23,513 nt of DNA from JBMOKT01 sp049323895 (GTDB lineage Bacteria; Bacillota; Peptococcia; Peptococcales; BICA1-8). A model generated the notes under the pieces. That model was not told the origin of the DNA, searched no databases, and was given only the letters and a program-made list of their open reading frames with translations. The first letter of the stretch is position 1; each line of letters begins with the position of its first letter. The stretch spans positions 1 to 23,513 of the forward strand of contig JBMOKT010000001.1 in NCBI GenBank assembly GCA_049323895.1. The letters are read 5' to 3'. Position numbers and translations under genes: made by a program. Below, in pieces: positions 22,874 through 23,513 of this stretch.

Positions 22874-22935
22874 ACTTCTTGTCGCCGCGAAAGGGTGAGC
22901 AAGAAAGCCTGAAGTTAACAGCCAACAATTGGATG

Positions 22936-22965
22936 TTGACAGCGGAGGACAAAAGATGATATAAT
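22936..22965 (+). promoter_or_regulatory. rRNA operon promoter P2
   Basis: TTGACA (22936-22941), 18-bp spacer, TATAAT (22960-22965), followed by CTTTTGTCGCCGC, nearly the same initial transcribed text as after P1, about 92 bp downstream. Confidence 0.9.
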
Positions 22966-23003
22966 AGCTTTTGTCGCCGCAAGAGAGCGGAGACGAGAGA
23001 AAA

Positions 23004-23020
23004 AGTTCTTTGAAAATTGA
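23004..23020 (+). promoter_or_regulatory. boxA-type antitermination site of the rRNA leader
   Basis: AGTTCTTTGAAAATTGA matches the boxA-like sequence found ahead of firmicute rRNA operons, where Nus factors load to prevent Rho-dependent termination. Confidence 0.75.
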
Positions 23021-23128
23021 ACAGTTGTAAAACATGCGTTTGGCCCAAAAGTCATTCAATGATTTTTGAGTTAAAAAAACAAGTTTAATGAGCTAATCAA
23101 GCTTACAATATATGCTTTTGATTTAGAT

Positions 23129-23204
23129 ACTTTGCCAATCAGGCAAAGTGCTAAGGATAGCAATATTAAAATGTGTTTCAGTGGAAACTGATTTAATAAC
23201 ACAT
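23129..23204 (+). other. 16S leader hairpins
   Basis: ACTTTGCC/GGCAAAGT (23129-23149, 5-nt loop) is perfect. ATGTGTT/AACACAT (23171-23204) encloses CAGT-ggaa-ACTG. They lie 12-90 nt before the 16S 5' end and probably guide processing or early folding of the precursor. Confidence 0.6.
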
Positions 23205-23215
23205 TTCTTATATTT

Positions 23216-23513
23216 TTATTGGAGAGTTTGATCCTGGCTCAGGACGAACGCTGGCGGCATGCCTAACACATGCAAGTCGAACGATTCGGAGGTCAGTCAT
23301 CAGAGGTCAGAGGTCAGATTAAGAAGCACATTAAGCTTCAAGAACTGTCTAATTCTGATATCCGATTTCTGACGACTGACTTCCGTTTAGTGGCGGACGG
23401 GTGAGTAACGCGTGGGTAACCTGCCCTTAAGACTGGGATAACTCCGGGAAACCGGAGCTAATACCGGATACGCTTTTTAAGCCGCATGGCTTGAGAAGGA
23501 AAGATGGCCTCTC
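23216..23513 (+). rRNA. 16S ribosomal RNA, 5' part
   Basis: The universal start GGAGAGTTTGATCCTGGCTC at 23221, GGACGAACGCTGGCGGC, ACACATGCAAGTCGAACG and GGGTGAGTAACGCGTGG are present. The mature 5' end is placed at about 23216 by aligning to E. coli numbering. The gene runs off the window after about 300 nt. V1 (helix 6) carries a long extension, listed separately. The text TAACTCCGGGAAACCGGAGCTAA cut at 20 or fewer contiguous bases (CTCCGGGAAACCGGAG) is of clostridial/Peptococcaceae type. Confidence 0.98.
23287..23385 (+). repeat. Heptamer-repeat extension of 16S helix 6 (V1)
   Basis: Between GTCGAACG and GTGGCGG there are 106 nt, against 33 in E. coli. The 5' arm has 7-mers AGGTCAG, TCATCAG, AGGTCAG, AGGTCAG; the 3' arm has CTGATAT, CCGATTT, CTGACGA, CTGACTT. 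Pairing them gives 28 positions with three mismatches and four G-U pairs. The tip contains GAAGC...GCTTC, the usual end of helix 6. Confidence 0.92.

Noticed and set aside
22742..23059. Minus-strand frame across the rRNA promoter region
   Set aside because: It covers two strong rRNA promoters and boxA on the other strand and shows no protein-like pattern.
23287..23385. Assembly error or chimera in the 16S gene
   Set aside because: Flanking 16S text is normal on both sides, the insert is at the helix 6 tip where extensions are known, and its two arms still pair.

Overview
The window is a stretch of low-GC Gram-positive chromosome that fits an endospore-forming clostridial bacterium. The reasons are two T-box leaders that read uncharged tRNA (thrS, pheST), an infC-rpmI-rplT operon with an L20-type leader, mutS2, zapA, the sporulation genes ytxC and yunB, and a 16S rRNA start of firmicute type. 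The 16S text and gene order recall the Peptococcaceae/Desulfitobacterium side of the class, but I cannot place the genus.

Layout: (1) 1-97, 3' part of tRNA-Val(GAC) and its terminator. (2) 98-2000, a repeat-bearing gap, ytxC and a DUF445 membrane protein. (3) 1971-4372, a consensus promoter, threonine T-box and thrS. (4) 4376-5913, promoter, two 96-bp tandem repeats, L20-type attenuator, then infC (ATT start), rpmI and rplT. (5) 5973-10895, a SpoU-type RNA methylase, a 29-codon yqzL-like gene, a phenylalanine T-box, pheS and pheT. (6) 10918-18682, zapA, a PolX-like PHP protein that lacks its polymerase aspartates, a NIF3-like protein, a U32 protein and mutS2, all on +. (7) 18691-21549 on the minus strand, a class A penicillin-binding protein with two C-terminal fibronectin-like domains, divergent from yunB. 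(8) 22447-23513, tRNA-Asn(GTT), tandem rRNA promoters, boxA and the first ~300 nt of 16S rRNA.

Most genes serve translation (two aminoacyl-tRNA synthetases, IF3, L35, L20, RNA modification, tRNA and rRNA) and are controlled through structured leaders. The unusual content is repetitive DNA in those RNA regions. A family of 7-nt tandem repeats, often folding back as an imperfect hairpin, occurs at five places: the thrS leader, inside the pheS T-box, after mutS2, upstream of tRNA-Asn, and inside the 16S rRNA gene, where it lengthens helix 6 (V1) by about 73 nt. A second element (arms GGGGACATACCTT / AAGGTATGTCCCC) lies directly before the ribosome-binding sites of thrS and pheS. A third, a ~96-bp unit, occurs as oppositely oriented arrays on both sides of the ytxC-thrS block.
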